A DNA stretch of 64,000 nt from assembly GCA_035633215.1 (NCBI GenBank), contig DASQFI010000058.1, positions 124,001 through 188,000 on the forward strand, in the 5' to 3' direction. The notes below the pieces were generated by a model that was not told the DNA's origin, did not search any database, and saw only the letters and a list, made by a program, of their open reading frames with translations. The DNA is from DASQFI01 sp035633215. GTDB taxonomy: Bacteria; Acidobacteriota; Vicinamibacteria; Vicinamibacterales; SCN-69-37. Positions 40,823 to 49,055 of the stretch are shown in pieces. Within the stretch, counting starts at the first letter, position 1. Every line of letters begins with the position of its first letter. The translations under genes were made by a program, and so were the position numbers.

Positions 40823-43795
40823 TCATCCGGCGATCGGACGCCGCGATGGGTCTGGCACGATCGTCGCCGGGGGAAGAAACCCGCGTTTGCCCTGATACCA
40901 GGCGGTCGAATCGCCACGCACCACCGGCAGGGCCTGGTCCGGTGTGCGTTGGACGAAGCCGGACGACCGGAGCTCCCACAACGTGTCGGATGCCGCGTCG
41001 AGGCAGGCGAGCCAGATCCACCGGTTTCGCACGAGCCGATCGACGTCCGGGTTGTCCTGCACGACGCGCCAGACGCGATCTGGCGTGCCCTCCACGATGA
41101 TGGCCAGCCGCGTGGGCTCATGGATCTCGACCATCTGCCACGGCAAGCCCGTACGCAGATCGCTCTGCGCGCCGTCCATCACGCCAAGCAGCGACGTGAC
41201 GTTGTGCGGCAATTTGGTGCCGCAGCCGTAGCCTGACGGATCGACGTAGCTGAAGTAGTACTCGAGGCTGATCCCGGCGACGACGGGGACGACCGCCGCC
41301 AGGATGCGGGCGAGAATCGCACCGTCATGATCCCGCGTCGGATCGTACGAGACCAGAAACGCGCGCCGATCGAGGAACAGCCCGCGTGTCCTCGTCCGCC
41401 GGCCGATGACGCAGAACGCGTTGGTGGCATGGCCGTATTCCGGCCGCGGCTGCGCCAGATCGGCAGCGCGCCCCTGGACGTGTGCCAGCGCCGCCAGCGC
41501 CGGATACCAGACCGGAACCGCGTCGAACCGGCGGCATCGTTCATGCGCCTCGCGCAGCCTCGCCGTCTCGATGGCCTCCTGGGCCCGCGCGAACAGGACC
41601 TGGCAGCTCGCCGGGACGAGATCCTCATCGAAGAACGTGACACTGTTGTTGCAGGTGTTGCGTTGGGCGCCGACGAACCATGTGGCGCCGTCGATGCGCA
41701 GCCCCTCGGCGGCCATGAGCGCCCGCACGCGCGCGTCGTTGGCCATCTGCGCGAAGGCCCGTGCATTCGGCCCGCCCCGGCCGCCGCCGCACGCCCCGCA
41801 GTCATGCGCCGACTCATGAGGATTGTTGAGACTGATGGACCCGTGTCCGACGACGAGCACGAGAGACGACAGGCGATCGCTGATTCCGGTCTCGTCGAGA
41901 GTCCGCCGCACGATATCGGCCATCTCGCGCACCGTGAACCCTGAATGCGTGCCGATCGGAGGCGCGGCGTCCTCCCGGTTGAGCTGCAGGCGGGTCCGTC
42001 CGGCGGTGATCGACGTCTCGTGCACGCGGTGCCATCTGGACGACAGCCACGGAAACACGACCCGCAAGACGAGCGGAAGCAGCGCGAGCCAGCCAAACGC
42101 CGTCATCAGCACGGCGCCGCGGACGGGCAGCCGGCTCCCGAGGTGAACGTTGTAGCCGAGGAACCCGGCGGCGCGCCGCTGCAGACGTCGTGAGCGTCCC
42201 GCGAGACCTTCGCCGTCCGGGTCGATTTCGGCGACATAGTGCTCGGGCCGGATGGCCACGGGACAGAGCGGCCGCGGATGCGCGTCGGACACGCCCTGGT
42301 GATACATCGCGACGTTGAAGAACCCGGCCGTGCTCAAGGTCTCGCAGGCCGGTTCGACCTCCTCGAGATGGCGGCGAAACGATTCCTCCCGCTCGTCGAT
42401 GCAGAAAATTGCCTGGAAGGCCGACGCAGCAGGAGGCGCCCACGAAGGGTGACGCACGAGCGCGTCGTACAGGCGATGGCGGACCGCTCGCTCGAATGCC
42501 TGGTGCAGGATCCGGCGCCGCCGCACGCCGTCGAGCTCGTCCAGTTCGGACTCGATCTCCGCCACGTGCCGCGCGGTCCACTGTTCCACCGTCGACGCAT
42601 CGAGACCGCAGAGCTGCGCGACATGAAACAGCGGCCACGCCCGCTCGAGCGCCGTTGGAGCCGGCGGACGCACCAGCCGGTCCCGCAGCCAGGGCCGGAA
42701 GTCGGCCAGCGAACCGGCACAGGAGAGTTGTCGCGCTGCCTGGTCGAGTGCCGCCCGCTCGAAGAGCAGACGGACCGCGAGGTATCCGCGGAGCGTGACG
42801 GTGAGGTCGCGCGCCGGCACGCGGTCCGGCCGCTCCTCGATCTGACGCACGATGCCGGCCCATCCGCGCAGGGCCAGCAATTCGGCGCTCAGGTAGTCCT
42901 CGCCCTCGTCTTCGGCGACACCGAGCTCGGCGAGCGAGTAAGCGATCGAGTCGAGCGCGCTCCGATCCGCGTCACGATCCTCGGCGACCAGCCGCGGAAG
43001 CGTTCGTGCCCAGGAACCGCACTGCGCTGCAAGCGAGGTCCGGTAGATCTCGAGGAAGCAGCCATGGATGCCGCGGATCCGTTCCGGCATGGGCCAGTGG
43101 GCCAGACCCTGATCGAGATATCCCGCCAGAAATCGAATGAGCGGCGGATGAATCCAGGTATCGGTGTCAAGGCTGGAGACGGCCCGGAGGCAGTCGCGAT
43201 GCCGAACCGGCGTGGCCATTGCGGGCATCGGCGACTGGCGGGCGCGGGCGACGGCTCCGAGACAGGCGGTCCAAAGGCGAGACACGGCCGGCCGCTGCTC
43301 TTGCGCCCGAGCGTCGAGCTCGTTGAACCCGGCCGAGGCGGCGCGGGCGGTGGCCGGCACGTCCGTGCGAAACCGGGACAGCGCCGCCGTTTCCTCCAGG
43401 ATCCACGAGAGTTCGCGTCCGGTGGCGGCCGGGATGCCGTGCAGCACCACGGTCCGCCAGAACTGGCGTCGCGGGCCGAGGTCGGCCACGTCGCCGGCGC
43501 CTCGGTCGCCCAGGTGTTCGTCGAGAAGCGCCTCGACGTCTTTGGCGACAATGCGGCCCGACGCCAGTTTGTCGCGATAGCGCGCTTCGATCAGGTACGG
43601 TTCGCACCCGAGCCGCTCGGCGGCGCGTTCGACCGCCACTTCGAACGGCACGTGTTCGAAGGCGTGCAGGGTGTTGTGATGGATGAAGATGCTGATCGGT
43701 CCCTGCGCCGGCAGCAGGTGCGCCAGCCGATCGATCACGCGCGTCAGGGGAGGGTCGGGCGGGCTGGCATCAAGGGGGCGGGAACCGGCGGCCAT
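40823..43795 (-). CDS. dabA: DabA-like inorganic-carbon transporter subunit (DUF2309)
   Basis: This 990-aa protein starts at ATG 43795. It shows the family N-terminus FIHHNTLHAFEHVPFEVAV and the zinc-site motifs FCIDERE (Cys465, Asp467), VGHGS (His651) and SAHDCGACGGG (Cys666). These match the Cys-Asp-His-Cys set of the beta-carbonic-anhydrase-like active site of DabA. With DabB it forms an energy-coupled CO2/bicarbonate accumulation system at the inner membrane. The protein is intact. Transcription is away from an ArsR-type regulator across a 44-bp AT-rich gap. No carboxysome or RuBisCO gene is in the window. Confidence 0.92.
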   Translation of the reverse strand: MAAGSRPLDASPPDPPLTRVIDRLAHLLPAQGPISIFIHHNTLHAFEHVPFEVAVERAAERLGCEPYLIEARYRDKLASGRIVAKDVEALLDEHLGDRGAGDVADLGPRRQFWRTVVLHGIPAATGRELSWILEETAALSRFRTDVPATARAASAGFNELDARAQEQRPAVSRLWTACLGAVARARQSPMPAMATPVRHRDCLRAVSSLDTDTWIHPPLIRFLAGYLDQGLAHWPMPERIRGIHGCFLEIYRTSLAAQCGSWARTLPRLVAEDRDADRSALDSIAYSLAELGVAEDEGEDYLSAELLALRGWAGIVRQIEERPDRVPARDLTVTLRGYLAVRLLFERAALDQAARQLSCAGSLADFRPWLRDRLVRPPAPTALERAWPLFHVAQLCGLDASTVEQWTARHVAEIESELDELDGVRRRRILHQAFERAVRHRLYDALVRHPSWAPPAASAFQAIFCIDEREESFRRHLEEVEPACETLSTAGFFNVAMYHQGVSDAHPRPLCPVAIRPEHYVAEIDPDGEGLAGRSRRLQRRAAGFLGYNVHLGSRLPVRGAVLMTAFGWLALLPLVLRVVFPWLSSRWHRVHETSITAGRTRLQLNREDAAPPIGTHSGFTVREMADIVRRTLDETGISDRLSSLVLVVGHGSISLNNPHESAHDCGACGGGRGGPNARAFAQMANDARVRALMAAEGLRIDGATWFVGAQRNTCNNSVTFFDEDLVPASCQVLFARAQEAIETARLREAHERCRRFDAVPVWYPALAALAHVQGRAADLAQPRPEYGHATNAFCVIGRRTRTRGLFLDRRAFLVSYDPTRDHDGAILARILAAVVPVVAGISLEYYFSYVDPSGYGCGTKLPHNVTSLLGVMDGAQSDLRTGLPWQMVEIHEPTRLAIIVEGTPDRVWRVVQDNPDVDRLVRNRWIWLACLDAASDTLWELRSSGFVQRTPDQALPVVRGDSTAWYQGKRGFLPPATIVPDPSRRPIAG

Positions 43796-43808
43796 CTTCG
43801 CGCTTGAT

Positions 43809-43834
43809 AGTATAGCAATATTATAATATACATG
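43809..43834. promoter_or_regulatory. Divergent dabA / arsR promoter and AT-rich operator
   Basis: TATAAT occurs at 43822-43827 on the plus strand, and TATACT (43809-43814) and TATAAT (43820-43825) on the minus strand, within an AT-rich island in GC-rich DNA. The nested near-palindromic TATA/ATA repeats are a plausible site for the ArsR protein. Both start codons would be only a few bases from the predicted transcription starts, so both messages may be leaderless. Confidence 0.6.
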
Positions 43835-43839
43835 GTCCG

Positions 43840-44220
43840 GTGACGCCGCCGAGACGCCGCCGGACGGCGGGGGACGCCATCGTCGCCGGCGAGCTCCAGA
43901 CCTTCAAAGCCCGGTTCTTCCGCGCGCTGGCGCACCCCACCCGAATTCGCCTGCTGGAGATCCTCGTGCACGGCGGCCGCACGGTCCAGGAACTGCAGCA
44001 GGCCCTGACGCTGGACCAGCCCCTCGTCTCCCAGCAGCTGGCCGTGCTCCGGAACCAGAACGTCGTTTCCACGCAGAAGGAAGGCTTGTCGGTCCGATAC
44101 ACGTTGCGCGACCCGCTCGTCGGGGAGTTGCTCGACGTCGCCCGTCGGATCTTCAACAACCAGCTGGTCGGCACGCGCGGCCTGCTCCGCGAGCTGCGGC
44201 GGGAGGCGCGCCGCCCATGA
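43840..44220 (+). CDS. ArsR-family winged-helix regulator of the DAB module
   Basis: This 126-aa protein starts with GTG 43840 (an ATG at 43832 meets a stop at once). It is basic at the N-terminus, then an ArsR winged helix: FRALAHPTRIRLLEILVHGG, VQELQQALTLDQPLVSQQLAVLRNQNVV (recognition helix) and a wing KEGLSVRYTLRD. I see no CVC or other metal-binding Cys, so it probably senses something else. It is divergent from dabA and is the last gene before direct repeat R2, so it probably controls dabA-dabB and came with them. Confidence 0.85.
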   Translation: MTPPRRRRTAGDAIVAGELQTFKARFFRALAHPTRIRLLEILVHGGRTVQELQQALTLDQPLVSQQLAVLRNQNVVSTQKEGLSVRYTLRDPLVGELLDVARRIFNNQLVGTRGLLRELRREARRP

Positions 44221-44226
44221 CCGTCG

Positions 44227-44305
44227 GCGCCGCGGTCGATGTACTCGGCCGACCCCAAGGCTGAATGCGTTTCGTTAGTGATTCAGGAGGTCAGCTGGCG
44301 CGCTG
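44227..44305. repeat. Direct repeat R2 flanking the DAB module (right)
   Basis: It starts six bases after the arsR stop. It encodes a degenerate copy of the last codons of the DUF1259 protein (AAVDVLGRPQG-stop against AAVDVLGRAKG-stop) and then the true 3' end of the ADOP remnant on the minus strand. It matches R1 at 70 of 79 positions. Confidence 0.85.
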
Positions 44306-45018
44306 GTCGCGCCTGCACGCCGAACGGGGATGTACGACGCCGCGACGGCCACCACGAAGAGCAATCCAGCAGCTTCGAGGTACGTCCTCCCATCGCGTGG
44401 GCTGATCGAGAACGCGCCCGCAAAGAGAAAAGGAGCGGCGACGAACGCCGCGACGACGCCGAGCGCCAGTCCGAGCAGCACGGGCCGGAGCTCCCGGCGG
44501 AGCATCGCGACCGTCAACTCGCGCCGGCTGGCGCCAAGGGCCGCGCGGATCGCCAGCTCACGCCGGCGCGTGCGTGCGGCGAAGGCCGCCACGGCGTACA
44601 CGCCCATGGCGCACAGCACCAGCGCGACGTCGCCAAAGACTTGAAGCAGGCGGACGCTGGCGCGTCGAGAGCCGAGCGACGCCAGCCACAACGATTCGAG
44701 CGTGCGCGCGCTGGACGCGGCCACACCCGGATCCCCCTGCGTGACGGCGGATCGGATCTGCGGCGTCAAACTCGCCACATCGCCCCGTCCCCGCACCACC
44801 CAGTACATCCGCGCGGCCATCAAGGGCGCCTGAAATGCCGGCATCTGGTGCAGCGGAACGTACAAATCCGCGGTCGGCGGCGCGTCCAGCGTGAATTGTT
44901 TGACATCACTCACGACGCCGACGATCTCGAGTTGGGGCGACGCGGCCGCCTGAACAGCCGTCAAGACCGGACCAGGGGCCTCGAAAACCGCCATCTTGAC
45001 AAGTGACCAAATGGTCAC
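44275..45018 (-). pseudogene. N-terminally truncated ADOP/MacB-type permease
   Basis: About 240 residues remain of a protein that is normally 800 or more. The visible part starts near LEIVGVVSDVKQFTLDAPP, keeps the last part of the periplasmic domain and the C-terminal FtsX helices (ALVLCAMGVYAVAAFAARTR), and ends SAPADLLNH. There is no start with a convincing ribosome site, and the upstream end runs into the operator of the next gene. The loss of the 5' part probably accompanied rearrangement here. The intact relative of this family begins at 63034. Confidence 0.8.
45003..45018. promoter_or_regulatory. Palindromic operator GTGACCAAATGGTCAC
   Basis: Seven-base arms GTGACCA/TGGTCAC are separated by AA, 12 bp before the ATG of the ArsR-SRPBCC gene at 45031. 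ArsR proteins of this kind usually regulate themselves, so this is the probable binding site. Confidence 0.65.
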
Positions 45019-45030
45019 CTATTGTGGGAC

Positions 45031-45804
45031 ATGGACGATGTGTTCAGGGCGCTTGCCGATCCGACCCGTCGGAAGCTCCTCGACAAGCTGTTCAAGCAGG
45101 ACGGCCAGACGCTGAGCGCGCTCGAGCAGCGACTGCCGATGACGCGCTTCGGGGTGATGAAACACCTGCGGATCCTCGAGGACGCCGGCCTAGTCGTGAC
45201 CAGGCGGCGCGGGCGCGAGAAGCTGCACTTCCTGAATGCCGTCCCGATACGACTCGTCCACGACCGGTGGGTGAGCAAATATGCCGAGTCTTGGGCCGCG
45301 ACCCTGAGCGACCTCAAGCACAGGCTGGAGGACAAGACCATGGAGAAAGTGTTCGAGATCTACATCAAGACGACGCCGGAACGCCTGTGGGACGCGATCA
45401 CCAATCCGGAGATGAGGCGGAAGTACAGCTTCGGAATGGGCGTTCACTCGGATTGGAAGCCGGGATCTCCCTACAAGGCCGAGACCGGGTCGGAGACCAT
45501 CCAGCCGGGGATGGCGATCGCCGAAGGCGAAAACCTGGAGGTCGATCCGCCGCGCCGGCTTGTCCAGAGCTTCAGGGCGCTCTGGAGCGACGACGTGAAG
45601 CGCGAGGGAACGTCGAGGGTCACGTGGGAGATCGAGCCGGTCGGCGATTCATGCAGACTGACCGTGACCCACGATCAGCTCCGCGACGGAGCCAACTCGG
45701 AGCTGTACGGAGGCTGGCCGATGATTCTGTCTGGCCTGAAGACGCTGCTGGAGACCGGGAAGACGCTCACAACGCCAGGCTCGCAGCTCTATGTGAAGGC
45801 GTGA
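45031..45804 (+). CDS. ArsR regulator fused to an SRPBCC (AHSA1-like) domain
   Basis: This 257-aa protein has an ArsR winged helix over residues 1-95 (FRALADPTRRKLLDKLFKQDG, ALEQRLPMTRFGVMKHLRIL, a wing with RRRGREKLHFLN). Residues about 105-257 form an AHSA1/START-type pocket (KVFEIYIKTTPERLWDAITNPEMRRKY, SRVTWEIEPVGDSCRLTVTHD). Such fusions are common and the SRPBCC part is thought to bind a ligand. The start at ATG 45031 lies directly after a perfect palindrome. It is a single gene, not obviously linked to its neighbours. Confidence 0.9.
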   Translation: MDDVFRALADPTRRKLLDKLFKQDGQTLSALEQRLPMTRFGVMKHLRILEDAGLVVTRRRGREKLHFLNAVPIRLVHDRWVSKYAESWAATLSDLKHRLEDKTMEKVFEIYIKTTPERLWDAITNPEMRRKYSFGMGVHSDWKPGSPYKAETGSETIQPGMAIAEGENLEVDPPRRLVQSFRALWSDDVKREGTSRVTWEIEPVGDSCRLTVTHDQLRDGANSELYGGWPMILSGLKTLLETGKTLTTPGSQLYVKA

Positions 45805-45924
45805 GAGGGATGAGACACGGGTCTGGGACCGTAGTTGGCGGCATCAACGCCGACTTCGGTCCCAGTCTCACCACGCGGATGTCCAGGTTTGACTTGCGCC
45901 GAGGTTAGGTCTAGCCTCGAATTG

Positions 45925-46073
45925 AACGCCTAAGACACCGCAAGGTGACGCGGGGGACCCACCGGCGCGATCGACGCGCCATGGGGCGAATTTGCCGAGG
46001 CTCGGCGCTGTATCCCGAGCCACGGCGGACGAGGACTCCAACCTCGAGCCCGTCAGCTAACCCCGTCGGCGTT
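45925..46073 (+). ncRNA. c-di-AMP riboswitch (ydaO/yuaA type)
   Basis: The conserved blocks appear in order: GGGGGACCCA, then GGGGCGAAT, then CCGAGCC, then GAGCCCGTCAGCTAACC and a closing GTCGGCGTT. The outer stem AACGCC (45925-45930) pairs perfectly with GGCGTT (46068-46073). This matches the ydaO/yuaA leader as I know it, whose ligand c-di-AMP usually turns expression off when potassium is high. GGAGG of the first gene lies only four bases after the aptamer, so control may act on ribosome access. It precedes an SPFH gene, a KimA-like transporter and the kdp genes. Confidence 0.9.
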
Positions 46074-46087
46074 ATTGGAGGCTCGCC

Positions 46088-47074
46088 GTGTTGTTTCCCC
46101 GCAGACACACGTCCGGCGACGTTCCGGACGTTTCCAGCTACTTCGCGTTTCCTTCGTGGACCAGATGGTTGACGGCGTTGGCCGTGCTGCTGGCTGCCGT
46201 CGCGTTCGTTTGGCTTTCCGGCTCCAGCAACCCGTTCACGCCGGCCGGGTACGTCGGCTACCTCACCAGGAGCGCCTTGATTGGCAAGGCGCACTTTTAC
46301 GGCGTGCAGCGCGGCCCGGTCTCCGCCGGGCGCAGGTGGCTGCTCGACGTGACCAACGTCAGCATCACCCCGTACACGTACAGCGAAGAGTTCACCGGAG
46401 ATGACGCGGTCCTCAGCCGCGACAATCTGAAGATCGCGTTTCGCGTGCACACCGGCTGGCGCATCGACGAGACGCGCGTGCCGATGTTCATGGAGCGGTT
46501 CAGCACGACCGTGACGCGCGAAACCGTCGAGAAAGATCCCGACGCCATCGTCAAGGTGGCCTACGCGCACTACGTCCGCGAGCCGCTACGGACGTTCGCG
46601 CGTGACGAAGTCCAGCGCCGCAACGGGCTGGACGTGAAGGAGGCGCTCATTCCCATCGGTGATGCGGTCCTGGCGCGCATCCGGCAATATGCAACGAACA
46701 GCCCGTTCCTCATCTCCAGCGTCGTCGTCGGGAATATCCAATACCCGGCTGAAGTGGCCGATGCCGTGTCCCGCAAGCTCGCGGCGACGCAGGAGCTCCA
46801 GCGTAAGGACACCGAGATCGAGATCGAACGCAAGGAACGCGTCAAGCGCGAGGTGCAGGCTCAGGGCATCGCCAACTCGATGCAGATCATCCGCGGCCAG
46901 TTGACGGCGATGTACATCCAGCACGAGGCCATCGAAGCGCAAAAACTGATGGTCAACTCGCCGAATCACACCGTCGTGTACATCCCGTCGGGTCCCATGG
47001 GCGTGCCGCTCACCGGGACGTTCCCAGCGACAGCGCCCCAGGGGCCGTCGGCACCGGTGCGCAACCCGCGGTGA
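46088..47074 (+). CDS. SPFH/Band 7 (prohibitin-like) membrane protein
   Basis: This 328-aa protein starts with GTG 46088, GGAGG six bases upstream. One helix (about 27-46) anchors an SPFH domain (about 60-250: GPVSAGRRWLLDVTNVSITPY, FRVHTGWRIDETRVPMFMERF), followed by a charged coiled coil (ELQRKDTEIEIERKERVKREVQAQG) and a Pro/Gly-rich tail. SPFH proteins scaffold membrane complexes. As the gene next to the c-di-AMP riboswitch and before a K+ transporter, it may organise or stabilise potassium uptake, which is inference. Confidence 0.85.
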   Translation: MLFPRRHTSGDVPDVSSYFAFPSWTRWLTALAVLLAAVAFVWLSGSSNPFTPAGYVGYLTRSALIGKAHFYGVQRGPVSAGRRWLLDVTNVSITPYTYSEEFTGDDAVLSRDNLKIAFRVHTGWRIDETRVPMFMERFSTTVTRETVEKDPDAIVKVAYAHYVREPLRTFARDEVQRRNGLDVKEALIPIGDAVLARIRQYATNSPFLISSVVVGNIQYPAEVADAVSRKLAATQELQRKDTEIEIERKERVKREVQAQGIANSMQIIRGQLTAMYIQHEAIEAQKLMVNSPNHTVVYIPSGPMGVPLTGTFPATAPQGPSAPVRNPR

Positions 47075-47123
47075 ACCGTATTGGCGGGACGGCTGGCGCA
47101 CTCGGCCGTTCCGCCGCTGCGGG

Positions 47124-49055
47124 ATGAGGCACATGGAAGGAGCGCAGGGCGTGGAACGTGCCCGCCGCAGACGCGGCCCGATTCGTGAGTGGTTTCTCCG
47201 CGGCCGGCCGGATCGACCGAGCGCGGTCACTCCGCATCACACGGCGCCGTGGTGGCAGGTGATGTGCCTCACGGGCGTCGACTATTTCTCCACGCTCGGT
47301 TACCAGCCGAGCATCGCGTTTCTGGCAGCGGGATATCTCTCGCCGATCGCCACGTTCGTGCTCGTGCTGCTGACGCTGCTCGGCGCGCTGCCCGTGTACA
47401 ACCGGATTGCGGCGCTCAGCCCGCACGGACAGGGCAGTCTCTCGGTCCTCGAGGAGCGCCTGCCTCGCTGGCGGGGCAAGGCGGCCGTGCTGTGTCTGCT
47501 CGGTTTTGCCGCGACGGACTTCGTCATCACCATCACGCTCTCGGCCGCCGACGCCGCGGAGCACATCGTCGATAACCCGTTCGTGCCGTCCTGGATGGAG
47601 CACCAGATGGGCATGACGCTCCTCCTGGTGGCCATTCTCGGCGCCGTATTCCTGCGCGGGTTCCGGGAGGCGATCTGGATCGCGGTGCTGACGGTCGCGG
47701 TTTATCTCGCGTTGAACGTCTTTCTCATCGGCTATGAGCTGGTGCAGTTGCTCACGCATCCCACGGCGTTCAGCAACTGGACGCGCAACCTGTTCGCCCA
47801 GCAGGGCAGTCCGGCCATGATGCTGCTTGCCGCCGTGCTCGTGTTTCCCAAGCTGGCGCTGGGCCTCTCGGGATTCGAGACGGGCGTCGCCGTGATGCCG
47901 CTCGTCAAGGGCGAGGGCGAAAACGCCGAGGCCGTCCTGGCGTCACGCATCGCGAACACCCGCAAGCTGCTTCGCGCCGCTGCGCTCATCATGAGCGTGC
48001 TGCTCGTCGGCAGCTCCCTCGTCTCGACGACGATGATTCCGGCCGAGGCGTACCAGAACGGCGGACCGGCGGACGGGCGCGCGCTGGCATATCTGGCGCA
48101 CCGCGATTTTGGCGAGGTCTTCGGCTCGATCTACGACCTGTCGACGATCACGATTCTCTGGTTCGCCGGCGCATCGGCGATGGCCGGACTGCTGAATCTG
48201 GTGCCGCGATATCTGCCGCGGTACGGCATGGCGCCCGACTGGGCGCGCGCGTCGCGGCCGCTCGTGCTGCTCATCACCGCCATCGGTTTCGTGGTGACGA
48301 TCATCTTTAATGCCGACGTGAACGCGCAGGGCGGCGCATATGCCACTGGCGTGCTCGTGCTGATGACGTCGGCGGCGTTCGCGGTCACACTCTCGCACCG
48401 ACGTGAGCGGGTATGGCTGATTCCCGTCACCGCGGTCTTCGTCTACACGACGATTGTCAACATCGTCGAGCGACCGGAAGGCATCCATATTGCCGGCTGG
48501 TTCATTGTCACGATCGTGGTGTCGTCGCTGGTGTCGCGCGTGCTGCGTTCCACTGAGCTCCGCATCGAGGCGGTGCAGTACGACGAGCGGGCGCTGGCGT
48601 TCATCAAGGACGCGACCGGCTCGGCCATGCTCCGGATCATCGCGAACCGGCCGGATGCGGGCGACCCCGAGGAGTACGCGAGCAAGCTCCAGGAAACGAC
48701 CGACTCTCATCACATTTCGCCGGAGGCGCCGGTGTTGTTTCTCGAGGTACGGCCCGGCGATGCCTCAGACTTTTCGGACATCCTGGAAGTGAGCGGTGTC
48801 GACGTCGGCGGCTTCCGCGTGCTGCGCTGCACGAGTCCGGCGATTCCGAACGCGATCGCCGCGTTGCTCCTCGACTTGCGCGATCGCACGCACACGATCC
48901 CCCACGCGTACTTCGGCTGGACGGAGGGGAATCCGATCGTCTACCTGTTCAAGTTTCTCGCGTTCGGCGAAGGTGACACCGCGCCGGTCTGCCGCGAGGT
49001 TCTCCGCAAGGTCGAGCGCGATCCCGACAGGCGCCCGCGGATTCATGTGGGATGA
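47124..49055 (+). CDS. KimA-like APC-superfamily potassium transporter
   Basis: This 643-aa protein has twelve predicted helices (about 45-470) of the APC fold, beginning GVDYFSTLGYQPSIAFLAAGYLSP, and a C-terminal cytosolic domain of about 150 residues (from ELRIEAVQYDERALAF). KimA of Bacillus has this design and is also under a ydaO riboswitch. The combination of fold, tail and riboswitch makes K+/H+ uptake the best guess, although older annotation would call it an amino-acid permease. It overlaps the next gene by ATGA. Confidence 0.8.
   Translation: MRHMEGAQGVERARRRRGPIREWFLRGRPDRPSAVTPHHTAPWWQVMCLTGVDYFSTLGYQPSIAFLAAGYLSPIATFVLVLLTLLGALPVYNRIAALSPHGQGSLSVLEERLPRWRGKAAVLCLLGFAATDFVITITLSAADAAEHIVDNPFVPSWMEHQMGMTLLLVAILGAVFLRGFREAIWIAVLTVAVYLALNVFLIGYELVQLLTHPTAFSNWTRNLFAQQGSPAMMLLAAVLVFPKLALGLSGFETGVAVMPLVKGEGENAEAVLASRIANTRKLLRAAALIMSVLLVGSSLVSTTMIPAEAYQNGGPADGRALAYLAHRDFGEVFGSIYDLSTITILWFAGASAMAGLLNLVPRYLPRYGMAPDWARASRPLVLLITAIGFVVTIIFNADVNAQGGAYATGVLVLMTSAAFAVTLSHRRERVWLIPVTAVFVYTTIVNIVERPEGIHIAGWFIVTIVVSSLVSRVLRSTELRIEAVQYDERALAFIKDATGSAMLRIIANRPDAGDPEEYASKLQETTDSHHISPEAPVLFLEVRPGDASDFSDILEVSGVDVGGFRVLRCTSPAIPNAIAALLLDLRDRTHTIPHAYFGWTEGNPIVYLFKFLAFGEGDTAPVCREVLRKVERDPDRRPRIHVG

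Noticed and set aside
42239..43807. A 522-codon open frame antisense to dabA
   Set aside because: It is a shadow of dabA, whose motifs and start are convincing on the minus strand.
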